From the NCBI GenBank assembly GCA_018700895.1, contig JABIUV010000026.1, forward strand, positions 62,001 through 126,000: 64,000 nucleotides of DNA, read 5' to 3'. Below are positions 39,207 to 47,788 of this stretch, piece after piece (positions within the stretch are counted from its first letter, which is position 1; each line of letters begins with the position of its first letter). Source of the stretch: Bacteroidota bacterium. Lineage in GTDB: Bacteria; Bacteroidota; Bacteroidia; NS11-12g; UBA9320. The translations under genes were made by a program, and so were the position numbers. The notes under the pieces were generated by a model, which worked only from the letters and a program-made list of their open reading frames with translations, was not told the origin of the DNA and made no database searches.

Positions 39207-39292
39207 TTGGCCAAACATGACAGCGTAATTCTACAGCTTGTGTAGGAAACTTAAAGTGAAAAGTACCATAAGTGGGTTTTTAGATGTAAATG

Positions 39293-39314
39293 CGTGAACA
39301 TTCACGTATTTTTG
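39293..39314 (+). promoter_or_regulatory. Palindrome abutting the -7 box of the NUDIX regulator gene
   Basis: CGTGAACATTCACG (39293-39306) is a 6+6 inverted repeat with a 2-base centre. It directly touches TATTTTTG (39307-39314), a TAnnTTTG box; no good -33 is seen. A bound protein would cover the polymerase site, so autoregulation is likely. Confidence 0.55.
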
Positions 39315-39340
39315 AGGTTACAAAGCTTCAACTGCAATTA

Positions 39341-40081
39341 ATGAACAAGAAAAATAAATATTTTCTCTCGGAGAATAATATCCCTTTCCAAGATTTTTTT
39401 CATTTTGGACTCTCGGCAGATTGTGCGGTGTTTGGGTATCATAATGGTGAAGTGCGTGTATTGCTTATAGAGCGTGATGCTGAGCCATTCAAGGGGCTAT
39501 GGGCTCTCCCCGGAGACTTGGTAGGGCTACATGAGGATTTGGACGAAGCCGCTGAAAAAATATTAAAGAATCTTACGGGCTTAGAAAATATTTTTATGGA
39601 ACAGTTTCACTCTTTTGCGGCTGTGGATAGACATCCCGCGGGAAGGGTTACTACGGTAGGGTACTACTCACTTGTAAAGAGTGACAACCACGAGCCAGCC
39701 GCATCATCTTGGGCCAAAAGCACCCAATGGTTTAATATTAACAATCTACCCAAACTTGCCTTTGACCACGAGTGTATTTTAGATAAAGGTATTCGGACTT
39801 TACAACGGCGTGTACTTTACCGCCCTGTAGGTTTTGAGTTATTGCCTGAGAAGTTTACCCTCGCTGAGTTGCAAGATTTGTATGAGGCATTACTAGGTAC
39901 CTCGTTTGACAAGCCCAACTTCCGCAAGAAGATATTGAGTATGGACTTATTAGTTCAGCTTAAAGAAGTGCAAACCAATGTATCGCATCGTCCAGCTAAG
40001 TTATTCAAATTTGATGAAACACGATACCGACAACTCCGTAAGGAAGGTTTCGCGTTCGACCTCAGTGTGAAGTCGGCGTAA
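39341..40081 (+). CDS. NUDIX-winged-helix transcriptional regulator (NrtR-like)
   Basis: 246 residues from the ATG at 39341, which follows a -7 box at 39307; the track's start at 39290 would lie upstream of that box. An N-terminal NUDIX fold (about 20-150, FHFGLSADCAVFGYHNG and GLWALPGDLV) is followed by a winged helix (about 160-240, LPEKFTLAELQDLYEALLG, FRKKILSMDLL). The catalytic REuxEExGu part of the NUDIX box has become KILKNLTGL, so the enzyme function is lost and the fold serves as a ligand sensor, as in NrtR and the Bacteroides AraR-type regulators of sugar use. Placed next to a glucan PUL that has no other regulator, it is the best candidate to control it. Confidence 0.8.
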   Translation: MNKKNKYFLSENNIPFQDFFHFGLSADCAVFGYHNGEVRVLLIERDAEPFKGLWALPGDLVGLHEDLDEAAEKILKNLTGLENIFMEQFHSFAAVDRHPAGRVTTVGYYSLVKSDNHEPAASSWAKSTQWFNINNLPKLAFDHECILDKGIRTLQRRVLYRPVGFELLPEKFTLAELQDLYEALLGTSFDKPNFRKKILSMDLLVQLKEVQTNVSHRPAKLFKFDETRYRQLRKEGFAFDLSVKSA

Positions 40082-40137
40082 ATATGTACTGGACCAGATT
40101 TGAAAGATAATCTAGCATCATATTTAGCTCAACGCAT

Positions 40138-40827
40138 ATGATAGATATCGCAGGTAAAAACGCATTCATCACAGGTTCAAGTAGGGGAGTAGGTCAGCAG
40201 ATAGCACTAGGATTGGCTCAACACGGCTGCAACATTATTCTACACGGTCGTACTGCGGAGAACTGTCAACAGTCTTGCCATTTGCTCGAACGATATGGTG
40301 TAAAGGTATATATCGTGCACGGAGATTTAGGGGAAGAGGTCCACGTACATCACGTCATAACTCAGGTAAAAGATTTGGGAATACCCGTAGACATATTGTA
40401 CAATAATGCTGCTATCATGTCTACGTATGAATCCGATATATGGGAACACTCTTGGGAAGCGTGGATGAAGAGTATGAAAACTAATGTATTTGCGATGTAC
40501 ACCCTTTGTGCTGCCTTTGTACCCCAAATGGATGAACAAGGCTTTGGTAGAGTAGTAAATTTGATATCGGGCATTCATCAAACACCAGAATTAGCTCCTT
40601 ATGGTGCATCTAAATGGGCAGCGATCAAACTCACAGAGGACTTAGCATCCAAATATGCTGATACCAATGTTAGGATAAATTCACTTGATCCGGGATGGTT
40701 ACGCACCGATATGGGAAGCCAAGAAGCTCCAAATCCTGTGGAAGCGGTATTGCCGGGGGCATTACAACCCGCACTATTAGCCAGTGACGGGCCTACAGGT
40801 AAGGCGTTTGAGGCGTTGGGTGCTTAA
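40138..40827 (+). CDS. Short-chain dehydrogenase/reductase
   Basis: 229 residues. Rossmann motif TGSSRGVG at 13-20, NNAA near 88, catalytic Ser in LISG, and YGASK with the Tyr/Lys pair. The HGR after the second strand suggests NADP(H). It follows the NUDIX regulator by 56 bases on the same strand and may be co-regulated. Its stop shares bases with the stop of the convergent GH17 gene (TTAA). The substrate is unknown; an aldose or keto-sugar is possible given the neighbours. Confidence 0.82.
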   Translation: MIDIAGKNAFITGSSRGVGQQIALGLAQHGCNIILHGRTAENCQQSCHLLERYGVKVYIVHGDLGEEVHVHHVITQVKDLGIPVDILYNNAAIMSTYESDIWEHSWEAWMKSMKTNVFAMYTLCAAFVPQMDEQGFGRVVNLISGIHQTPELAPYGASKWAAIKLTEDLASKYADTNVRINSLDPGWLRTDMGSQEAPNPVEAVLPGALQPALLASDGPTGKAFEALGA

Positions 40828-41708
40828 AATTTCGGTTTTTCATTTTTGTCCCATAATCCCCAATAGGCACCTACATCACCTTCATCTCCTGTTTTCCAAG
40901 ATTCATCAAAGGATGAGAAGTAGAACATTTCTATATCCTCACTCCTCGACCATTGTTGCGCATTGGTAAAGTACTTAAGGTAGTTATTCATAGATGCTTC
41001 TGCTCCTTCAAAAGCACCACCTTCACTCGGCCACCCGGTTTCGGTTATGATTACCCGTTTGCCATTTGCAGCACGTAGAGCCTGCTGATACATCTCCTTC
41101 ATATACAGGAATGAGTAGTCTATATGACAACCTTCCCAAAAAGGGTAACAGTTAGCCAAAATCACCTCACACGCATCGGCAAGAGCTGGACGTTCTGTGA
41201 ATTCATAGTACGCGTCTACATAGCCTACGGGCGTACCTGGTATTGCTAGTTTTACTTTGTCAATATATCCTATCAGTTGCTCTTCGGTAAGTTCTTTGCG
41301 ATAAAGAACCTCGTTACCTACTGCGGCTATATCTACATATCCTTGTTTCGCCAAGTTGATAAGCCCCTCAATTTCGCGTGTATTGGTTTCGGTATCGTCG
41401 TTAAGCCATGCACCCACTAGGGTGTTAATGCCATATTCTTTGGCCAAAGGTGGAATAAGCTCATTACCTTCTGTACATGAAAAAGTACGAATCCACCGAG
41501 TATGTGGTTTCAGAATTTCTAATCGTCTACGAATTTGTTTCTCGGTAATTTTGGCACCGGGCCTTTGTCCTTCTTCAAAAAGACTAAAACAAATGCCGTG
41601 CATTCCAGCTTGGAGTAGTTCTTTGGCGAGAATCTTATTGTCTCCAGATGAGTTGTGAAGCCCTTTGGCCGCTACCAACGACATCAATTTTTCTTGACGT
41701 TTAGACAT
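40824..41708 (-). CDS. Cytosolic GH17-family beta-1,3-glucan enzyme
   Basis: 294 residues with the GH17 TIM barrel: acid/base Glu133 in AAVGNEVLY and nucleophile Glu223 in ITETGWPSEGG, the textbook GH17 signature. Unlike the other GH17 of this locus, it has no signal peptide or lipobox (MSKRQEKLMSLVAAKG), so it should work in the cytosol, either cutting beta-1,3-gluco-oligosaccharides or transglycosylating them. It is the last gene of the PUL and shares one base with the transporter gene upstream. A cytosolic endo-enzyme next to a cytosolic phosphorylase (47789) suggests it prepares or remodels the phosphorylase's substrates. Confidence 0.82.
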   Translation of the reverse strand: MSKRQEKLMSLVAAKGLHNSSGDNKILAKELLQAGMHGICFSLFEEGQRPGAKITEKQIRRRLEILKPHTRWIRTFSCTEGNELIPPLAKEYGINTLVGAWLNDDTETNTREIEGLINLAKQGYVDIAAVGNEVLYRKELTEEQLIGYIDKVKLAIPGTPVGYVDAYYEFTERPALADACEVILANCYPFWEGCHIDYSFLYMKEMYQQALRAANGKRVIITETGWPSEGGAFEGAEASMNNYLKYFTNAQQWSRSEDIEMFYFSSFDESWKTGDEGDVGAYWGLWDKNEKPKF

Positions 41709-43129
41709 TATTTTTCTGCTTTTCTTGAAATCTTTAATTGTTCGGAGACTTCCCGTGACCGCTCCTCGGTCAGGTCATAGTCTTTCATTATCCAAATGGC
41801 ACCTATTACCCCTGCAATTGGTAGAGCCGTGTAGAAAATACGCATTCCCGTGACAGCAGATTCTGTGACAGCTTCAGCATCAAATCCTACTAACCAAAGT
41901 ATAGACCCACTTAATAATGCGGCTATTCCAAAACCTAATTTAACCATCCACCAATAAACTGCCCCTAGTACCCCTTCTCGTCGTTTACCTGTGTTTAATT
42001 CATCAAGGTCACAAATGTCCGCGGTCATTGACATCATAATTGTGAACAGACTTCCGATACCGAAAGAATGAAAAGGCAAGGCGTATATAAATAGGTGGGG
42101 TTTGCCAGGTACAAAAAGAAACCAAAATAGTATGTAGCCTATTATGGAGATAGACTGTGCTATGATGAATGCTTTTTTCTTTCCCAATGCTTTAGCCATC
42201 CAGTTTATAATTGGGATCACTAAAAAGCTAGTGAAAATTGCTCCGACGGAACCATGTATAGCAGGCCAGCTCCCTGCACTAGCAGGATCGCTGTTAAACA
42301 TAAAATGTACAATTATTAAAAACGTAAAGGAAGCGATGACATTAAATGAATTGAAAATCAAAAATGTCGCAAATGCTATTTTTTTAAACTGTTTTATTTT
42401 GAATGCATCTAGAGCTGATGTAAATATATTTACGATGCTTTTACGAACATATGTTGGTGTAATAGGTAAGAAATCCGTCCTTCCTAAGGTTGATTTGCTT
42501 TTAATGAAAATTGCAGGAATCATAGCGAATAGTGAACAGGGAATTGCTACCCAAACAGAAAGTTCTCTAACTCCAGCACCCGCTCCGTCCGGAAACCAGT
42601 TAGGATTATATAGAATTACCCAAAACCATGGTGCAATAACCCAAGCAAATTGCCCGATAAACTGAGATACAGCCATGATTTGGGTTCGCTCGTGAAAGTC
42701 GTCGCTTATCTCGTAACCCATCGCCACAAAAGGTACGCTGAATATTGTAAGTCCTAAATAAAACACTAGAGACCAGATCATAAAGTACCAAAAGTTATAA
42801 GTTAATCCATCACCTTTATATAGTTGCCACATAAATACGAACGCAATTCCCATAATTATTGAACCTAGGAACACATAATGTCTTCTTCGTCCCCATTTGG
42901 ATCTTGTGTTGTCAGATATGAAACCCATTATCGGGTCAGTGATGGCATCAAAAATTCTTGGAGCAAATTGTATAACACCCCAAATAAAAGCTGCAAACCC
43001 TAGGTCTTGAACCAAAACAATAATGAAAACGCCTACTGAAGCTGGAAACATCTGATTGGCCAGCATCCCAAACCCAAAGGCTATTTTCTGACCTAAGGGT
43101 ACTTTCTTTGATTCTAAATATTTACTCAT
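41708..43129 (-). CDS. GPH-family (MelB-like) sugar:cation symporter
   Basis: 473 residues, about 12 membrane helices. The N-terminal part has the glycoside-pentoside-hexuronide signature: FGFGMLANQMF, then FDAITDPIMGFISDNTRSKWGRRRHY, with the Asp residues that bind the coupling cation. It would carry gluco-oligosaccharides released in the periplasm across the inner membrane, feeding the two signal-less enzymes of the locus. It lies 10 bases after the GH30 gene and is coupled to the cytosolic GH17 gene. Substrate is inferred from context. Confidence 0.85.
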   Translation of the reverse strand: MSKYLESKKVPLGQKIAFGFGMLANQMFPASVGVFIIVLVQDLGFAAFIWGVIQFAPRIFDAITDPIMGFISDNTRSKWGRRRHYVFLGSIIMGIAFVFMWQLYKGDGLTYNFWYFMIWSLVFYLGLTIFSVPFVAMGYEISDDFHERTQIMAVSQFIGQFAWVIAPWFWVILYNPNWFPDGAGAGVRELSVWVAIPCSLFAMIPAIFIKSKSTLGRTDFLPITPTYVRKSIVNIFTSALDAFKIKQFKKIAFATFLIFNSFNVIASFTFLIIVHFMFNSDPASAGSWPAIHGSVGAIFTSFLVIPIINWMAKALGKKKAFIIAQSISIIGYILFWFLFVPGKPHLFIYALPFHSFGIGSLFTIMMSMTADICDLDELNTGKRREGVLGAVYWWMVKLGFGIAALLSGSILWLVGFDAEAVTESAVTGMRIFYTALPIAGVIGAIWIMKDYDLTEERSREVSEQLKISRKAEK

Positions 43130-43139
43130 TTTTTTACTT

Positions 43140-44633
43140 TTAGTTGTGAAGAACTACTGTTTGAATAGCTTGAGCTTCTATAGATATTTCTGTGTTAAAG
43201 TGTCCTAAGGTAATGGAAAAGTTTTTAGCCGTCATTCCTTCATTGAAAACCACTACGGCAATGTTGCCATCTGGATTTTGAGCAGCGGTAACTTGTAAGT
43301 CAGCATCGCTTTGTTCCAGTCCTATGCGTACTGCTCCGGGGCGTATGAATTTACTGAAATGTGCCATCGTATAATATAACGGTGTGTAGTATACCTCGTC
43401 GGTTTCTACATCTACGATTACAGGAGCAAGGCACCAGTTTTTGAACCAATTGGGTCCTCCTTGCTTGTCCAATACCATATTCCAGTCTACCCAACCGTCT
43501 ACACAGTTATTAAGGCAGCCTATGATATCGCGTGCATAGCGGTTTACGGGAGCATACTTCGGGTGGTGGTATTTTTGTTCGGGAGTAGCCCAATCCCAAC
43601 CCCAGTCAGTCGCCTCTTTACTCCAGTACCATTTGTCATCTTGCCATTTGGGGATTTCAGAATCGCCACATGCTTCGGTTTGTATGAGGTATTTGTCTGG
43701 AGCTGCTTCGTGTGCTTTTTGCAATGATTCTGGAAAATAATCGTACGTGCTGGCATACCAATGTACTGCGGTTCCGTCATAATAGTTAGATGTGGCCTCA
43801 TTGGCATACATTACATCTATCCACTCTGCTAGTTCATCACCGCGATTTTGGTCGTAACCCAGTATTTTTATGTCGTGACCGTCTTCTTCTAGCTTGGGTC
43901 CAAGATGATGTTGTACGAAGTCGGTCATTTCTTCTGCATTGAAATGCATGCTTTCCCAGTTGTTGCTGTTGCCGAGGGGCTCATTTTCTACCGTAAAGCC
44001 CCAAATGTCGATACCTTCATTTTTGTAAGCTGTGCGATATTTAGAGAAAAATAATGCCCACGTGTCATAATACTCAGGGAGTAACTTGCCGCCTACATAG
44101 TTGTTATTGTCTTTCATCCACGGTGGTGCAGTCCATGGAGAGCTTATAATTTTAAATCCATCTGTAGATACTTCCATGGCTTGTTTTATCATTGGGATGA
44201 TATCATCCATATCCTCTTGGATAGTAAAATTTTCTAAGAGCGTATCGCCTGCCACAGGAGCATAGGAATACTGACCCAATGAAAAATCGCACGAGTTCAT
44301 ATGGGTACGGGTGAGTGAATAATTCGCTCCACTCTTTCCAAAGTAAGCTTCTATCACTTCTGCTCGTTTGGCAGGGCTGAGCTTAGAAACCAAGTGTGCC
44401 GATGCCTCGGTAAACGAACCTCCAAATCCGGTGATGGTCTGGTATTTTTTGTCTGGGTAGAGCTGAATATTGCTAGTGCTATCACTTTTTGCAAACTCGG
44501 TTATTACAGATAGTTGAGAGCCGTTAGCTGATGTTTGGTATACGGTTACTTTTTTTTCTGATTCAGAATTACAAGCTACTATCACAATGCTGGCAAAAAG
44601 TATAAATGTTTTTAAGATGTTTTGAATGTGCAT
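43140..44633 (-). CDS. GH30-family glucanase lipoprotein
   Basis: 497 residues. The lipoprotein signal ends at Cys21 (SIVIVAC), followed by NSESE, a moderately acidic stretch that could mark surface export. The GH30 barrel shows TGFGGSFTEASA, SPWTAPPWMKD, acid/base Glu218 in TVENEPLG and nucleophile Glu320 in IQTEACGD, with the C-terminal beta domain. GH30 members in laminarin loci are beta-1,6-glucanases or exo-beta-1,6-glucosidases that remove side chains. A glucosylceramidase-like role is the general alternative but does not fit the locus. Four bases separate it from the upstream GH17 gene. Confidence 0.85.
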   Translation of the reverse strand: MHIQNILKTFILFASIVIVACNSESEKKVTVYQTSANGSQLSVITEFAKSDSTSNIQLYPDKKYQTITGFGGSFTEASAHLVSKLSPAKRAEVIEAYFGKSGANYSLTRTHMNSCDFSLGQYSYAPVAGDTLLENFTIQEDMDDIIPMIKQAMEVSTDGFKIISSPWTAPPWMKDNNNYVGGKLLPEYYDTWALFFSKYRTAYKNEGIDIWGFTVENEPLGNSNNWESMHFNAEEMTDFVQHHLGPKLEEDGHDIKILGYDQNRGDELAEWIDVMYANEATSNYYDGTAVHWYASTYDYFPESLQKAHEAAPDKYLIQTEACGDSEIPKWQDDKWYWSKEATDWGWDWATPEQKYHHPKYAPVNRYARDIIGCLNNCVDGWVDWNMVLDKQGGPNWFKNWCLAPVIVDVETDEVYYTPLYYTMAHFSKFIRPGAVRIGLEQSDADLQVTAAQNPDGNIAVVVFNEGMTAKNFSITLGHFNTEISIEAQAIQTVVLHN

Positions 44634-44637
44634 AGGT

Positions 44638-45948
44638 CTACTTTAGTTTTTTAAGAGGTGGGACTTTAACGTAATTCATCAAGGCTGATTTATCGCCACT
44701 AAAACTTTTGGTAATGGCGTTTCCATTGCGGGAAAGTCCCTCAAAAACATCTTGGTCTACCAAGTCCCAAACGGCGTATTTAGCCTCCCCGTCTATATTG
44801 AATATCCCAAAGTGATTTTCTGAGCCGCCAGGGTTTGCGGCATCCTTCCATTTTTCATTAAATGCTTCAAAGTAAAAACACGCAATTCCCTCCTCGTTGG
44901 TCCACTCTCGCATGTGATGATAGTACAAGCCTTCTTTGTATTCGTCACACGCCTTAGAACCCTCATCGCCATAGTGGCCTCTAGAGTAGCTTGCCCATCC
45001 CGTTTCACCTATGTGTATGCTCTTGGTGCTGTCTATCCCTTGTATATATTTGGCTGATGATGCATATTGATCCATAGCATATTGTTTGGCTCGTAGCATA
45101 GCGGCCTTTATTTTCTCTTCCTTACCTAAGTCCTGCTCACTCGGGTCTGAACCCCAAAAAACTGGATGATAATGCGTGTCGTGCATAGGGTAGGTGTGCA
45201 GCGATACGAAGTCTACCGCTTTTATCAGATCTTCCAGGTCTTGACAATGATATAATGAATCGCCACCGCCCCACGAGGCAAAATTGTCTGAACTTGTTAT
45301 CCAAAGGTTTTGGTTCAGCGTTCCTTCTTTTTTTAGATTTTGAAGATGATTTACCCATCGGAGAATGACCTTAGGTTGCACATAGTAACTAGCGGCCCAT
45401 TTTACCATAGCTTCATTGCCTACGGCTATGATTTTAACAATATCTGGGTATTGTGTTGCTAGGTCTACAGCACGTTGTATCTCCGCACTATTGGCGGCTT
45501 CATTTTCAGCATCATGATTTGGTTCTTTATTCGTCCAGGCATTTTTGCAGTCTATCCAAGCACCGAGCATAACATACATTTCGAATGATGGGTCTTCTTC
45601 TCTTAGCTCGTGTATAGCTTGCAGCAAGTTATCTGCTTGCTTGTAATGCGTATTATATGTTCGGAGGATGCCAATACCCATCGCCGATAGTATTTTCATA
45701 TCCTCTTTAAGCTCCGGTATGGTAGGTTGAGTGTCGCGGGTAATCTCGCGATATCCGCCATAGCTTATGGCTTGATACTTGGGGTTTCCTAAAATCTCGG
45801 CAGCGGTAATGGATTGATTCATCGGTTGGTCAGTTTTTTGTTGATTGGTACTGCAGCCCGTGAGTATAAATATGCACAAGGCTATAAAAAATCGCTTAAT
45901 AGTGCGATATTCTGTTGAAGCAAAAAGGGGTAATGTATTTCGATTCAT
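44638..45948 (-). CDS. GH17-family beta-1,3-glucanase lipoprotein
   Basis: 436 residues. The signal ends at Cys32 (FILTGC) and is followed by STNQQKTD with no early acids, so it probably stays on the periplasmic side. Acid/base Glu179 in IAVGNEAMV and nucleophile Glu315 in HIGETGWAS identify GH17. It is about 140 residues longer than the cytosolic GH17 of this locus, with loops around 140-150 and 335-350 that could shape the substrate cleft. It would split imported laminarin oligosaccharides. It lies two bases from the GH3 gene. Confidence 0.85.
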   Translation of the reverse strand: MNRNTLPLFASTEYRTIKRFFIALCIFILTGCSTNQQKTDQPMNQSITAAEILGNPKYQAISYGGYREITRDTQPTIPELKEDMKILSAMGIGILRTYNTHYKQADNLLQAIHELREEDPSFEMYVMLGAWIDCKNAWTNKEPNHDAENEAANSAEIQRAVDLATQYPDIVKIIAVGNEAMVKWAASYYVQPKVILRWVNHLQNLKKEGTLNQNLWITSSDNFASWGGGDSLYHCQDLEDLIKAVDFVSLHTYPMHDTHYHPVFWGSDPSEQDLGKEEKIKAAMLRAKQYAMDQYASSAKYIQGIDSTKSIHIGETGWASYSRGHYGDEGSKACDEYKEGLYYHHMREWTNEEGIACFYFEAFNEKWKDAANPGGSENHFGIFNIDGEAKYAVWDLVDQDVFEGLSRNGNAITKSFSGDKSALMNYVKVPPLKKLK

Positions 45949-45950
45949 GA

Positions 45951-47786
45951 TTATTTGTCTTGAGGCCTGTAGGTTAATCCGTAGCCAAATGGGAATAGGG
46001 GAGTTATACTATTATCCCAATAGTTAGGACCAAATTTATTGTTGTAATCCGTAATGGATTTGGGCCAAGAGTGTGGTAATTTTCCTTTGAAATCATACTC
46101 GCCAAAGAGTACCTGGGCAATACCATCACCCTCAGAACCCGGCAACCATGCTGCGACAAAGGCTTGCGATTGAGCCAGTTGCTTATTTACTACTAAGGGT
46201 CTGCCTGAAACTAATACTGTCACCACCTTCAGGCCTTGCGAGGCATAATGTGAGATGTAATGTTGCTGCGAGTCGGAAAGAGTAAGCTGGTGCTTACCTT
46301 TTCCATCACCTATATCACCAAAAAATTCGGCATAAGGGGTTTCGCCAACCACTATGATCACTGCGTCGGCATCTGGATGAGAACCTTGGCCTAATGAGTC
46401 ATATATCACTGTGCCTTGAGCAACTTGTTTTATTCCGTCTAAAATGGTTGTAGCTCCATTGTAACTTGTTTTAGAGCCTTGCCAATTGATGGTCCACCCG
46501 CCGGACTGATAACCGCTATTATTAGCGTGAGCACCTACCACTACTATTTTGCTTGCCGCTTTGTTGAGTGGTAAGATGTTATCTTCGTTTTTGAGCAGTA
46601 CAAGTGATTCACGCACAGCCTGACGAGCCACTGCTCTATGTTCAGGTATGCCTATTGCCGTAGTTAATGACTTAGCAGGGAATGGATTTTTAAATAAACC
46701 CAGGCGATACTTTTGGCGTAGAATTCGGGTTACCGCGTCATCTATTCTGCTCATTGGTACGCGATTTTCTTCTACAGCTTTTTTGAGGCCATTTTGAAAC
46801 AAACCTAAATCCCCATCTACGGCCATTACCATATCAATGCCTGCATTTATTATAGCCGCTTGGCCAAACCGTGAGTAGCCTTTCCAGTCAGAAATTACGA
46901 TTCCATCAAAACCTAGCTTGTTTTTAAGTGTATCGGTGATGAGTGCCTTATGGGCGTGCATAGGCAGACCGTCAATGGTATTAAACGAAGTCATTACGGC
47001 CCCTGCTCCTTGCTGTACGGCCATTTTATACGGATCTATCAATCGCTTCATCATTTCATGATTTGCTATCGAAGATGAACCCCCTTCTATGCCGTAATCT
47101 GTAGCACCATCGCCAATATAATGTTTGGCAGTGGCCAATACGGTGGTACTATCATTTAAGTGCCGTTGTAATCCATTGATGTACGCTTTAGTCAGGTCGG
47201 TGGTGAGTTGTGCATCCTCAGCGTATGCTTCGTAAAAACGACCCCATTTTTCATTGAGGGGTATTGCGACACACGGGGCAAATACCCAATTGAATCCACA
47301 CGCCTGTGATTCTAATGCGGTGATACGTGCTGCTTCCTCTGCCAATTCTAAATTGGCTGCAGCTCCCATACCAATGTTATGAGGAAATATAGTTGCTCCG
47401 TTATAGGTGTTTTGTCCGTGTACCGCATCCACACCGAAAAGCAATGGAATCCCCAACCGTGTAGACAACGCCTCTTTTTGTAGTTCGGTAAACTTTGCTT
47501 GCCATTCGGCTGCATTTTTTCCTGGTAGTGGTCCTTGGGTATGTATTGCTGAGCCAAGGTTTTTAGCCGCAACATCACCCTTTCCTATATCGTAAAAGTG
47601 CCTCACCTGTGTCATCTGACCTATTTTTTCTTCTAAGGTCATTTGAGCAAGTAGGGTCGCTACCTTATTATTTATTCGCTGTGATTCGAGCTTGCCGAGA
47701 GTGTATTTGTTTTGTTTACACCCCATAATGCTAAAGCAGCCGATGAGCAGCATTGCAATAAGAGGTATACGTAAGCTTTTATTCAC
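45951..47786 (-). CDS. GH3-family beta-glucosidase lipoprotein
   Basis: 611 residues. The lipoprotein signal ends at Cys17 or Cys23 (SIMGC), with KQNK after it and no acidic export signal. The N-terminal barrel contains FGVDAVHG, KHYIGDG and the nucleophile Asp300 in VISDWKG; the alpha/beta sandwich follows (LVLLKNEDNILPL). The fibronectin-III-like C-terminal domain seen in longer GH3 enzymes is absent. It would release glucose from the non-reducing ends of beta-gluco-oligosaccharides in the periplasm. That would compete with phosphorolysis in the cytosol, so its specificity matters. Confidence 0.88.
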   Translation of the reverse strand: MNKSLRIPLIAMLLIGCFSIMGCKQNKYTLGKLESQRINNKVATLLAQMTLEEKIGQMTQVRHFYDIGKGDVAAKNLGSAIHTQGPLPGKNAAEWQAKFTELQKEALSTRLGIPLLFGVDAVHGQNTYNGATIFPHNIGMGAAANLELAEEAARITALESQACGFNWVFAPCVAIPLNEKWGRFYEAYAEDAQLTTDLTKAYINGLQRHLNDSTTVLATAKHYIGDGATDYGIEGGSSSIANHEMMKRLIDPYKMAVQQGAGAVMTSFNTIDGLPMHAHKALITDTLKNKLGFDGIVISDWKGYSRFGQAAIINAGIDMVMAVDGDLGLFQNGLKKAVEENRVPMSRIDDAVTRILRQKYRLGLFKNPFPAKSLTTAIGIPEHRAVARQAVRESLVLLKNEDNILPLNKAASKIVVVGAHANNSGYQSGGWTINWQGSKTSYNGATTILDGIKQVAQGTVIYDSLGQGSHPDADAVIIVVGETPYAEFFGDIGDGKGKHQLTLSDSQQHYISHYASQGLKVVTVLVSGRPLVVNKQLAQSQAFVAAWLPGSEGDGIAQVLFGEYDFKGKLPHSWPKSITDYNNKFGPNYWDNSITPLFPFGYGLTYRPQDK

Positions 47787-47788
47787 TC

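Noticed and set aside
43140-44633. Glucosylceramidase activity for the GH30 enzyme
   Set aside because: The general GH30 annotation often says this, but the beta-glucan locus makes a beta-1,6-glucan role more likely.
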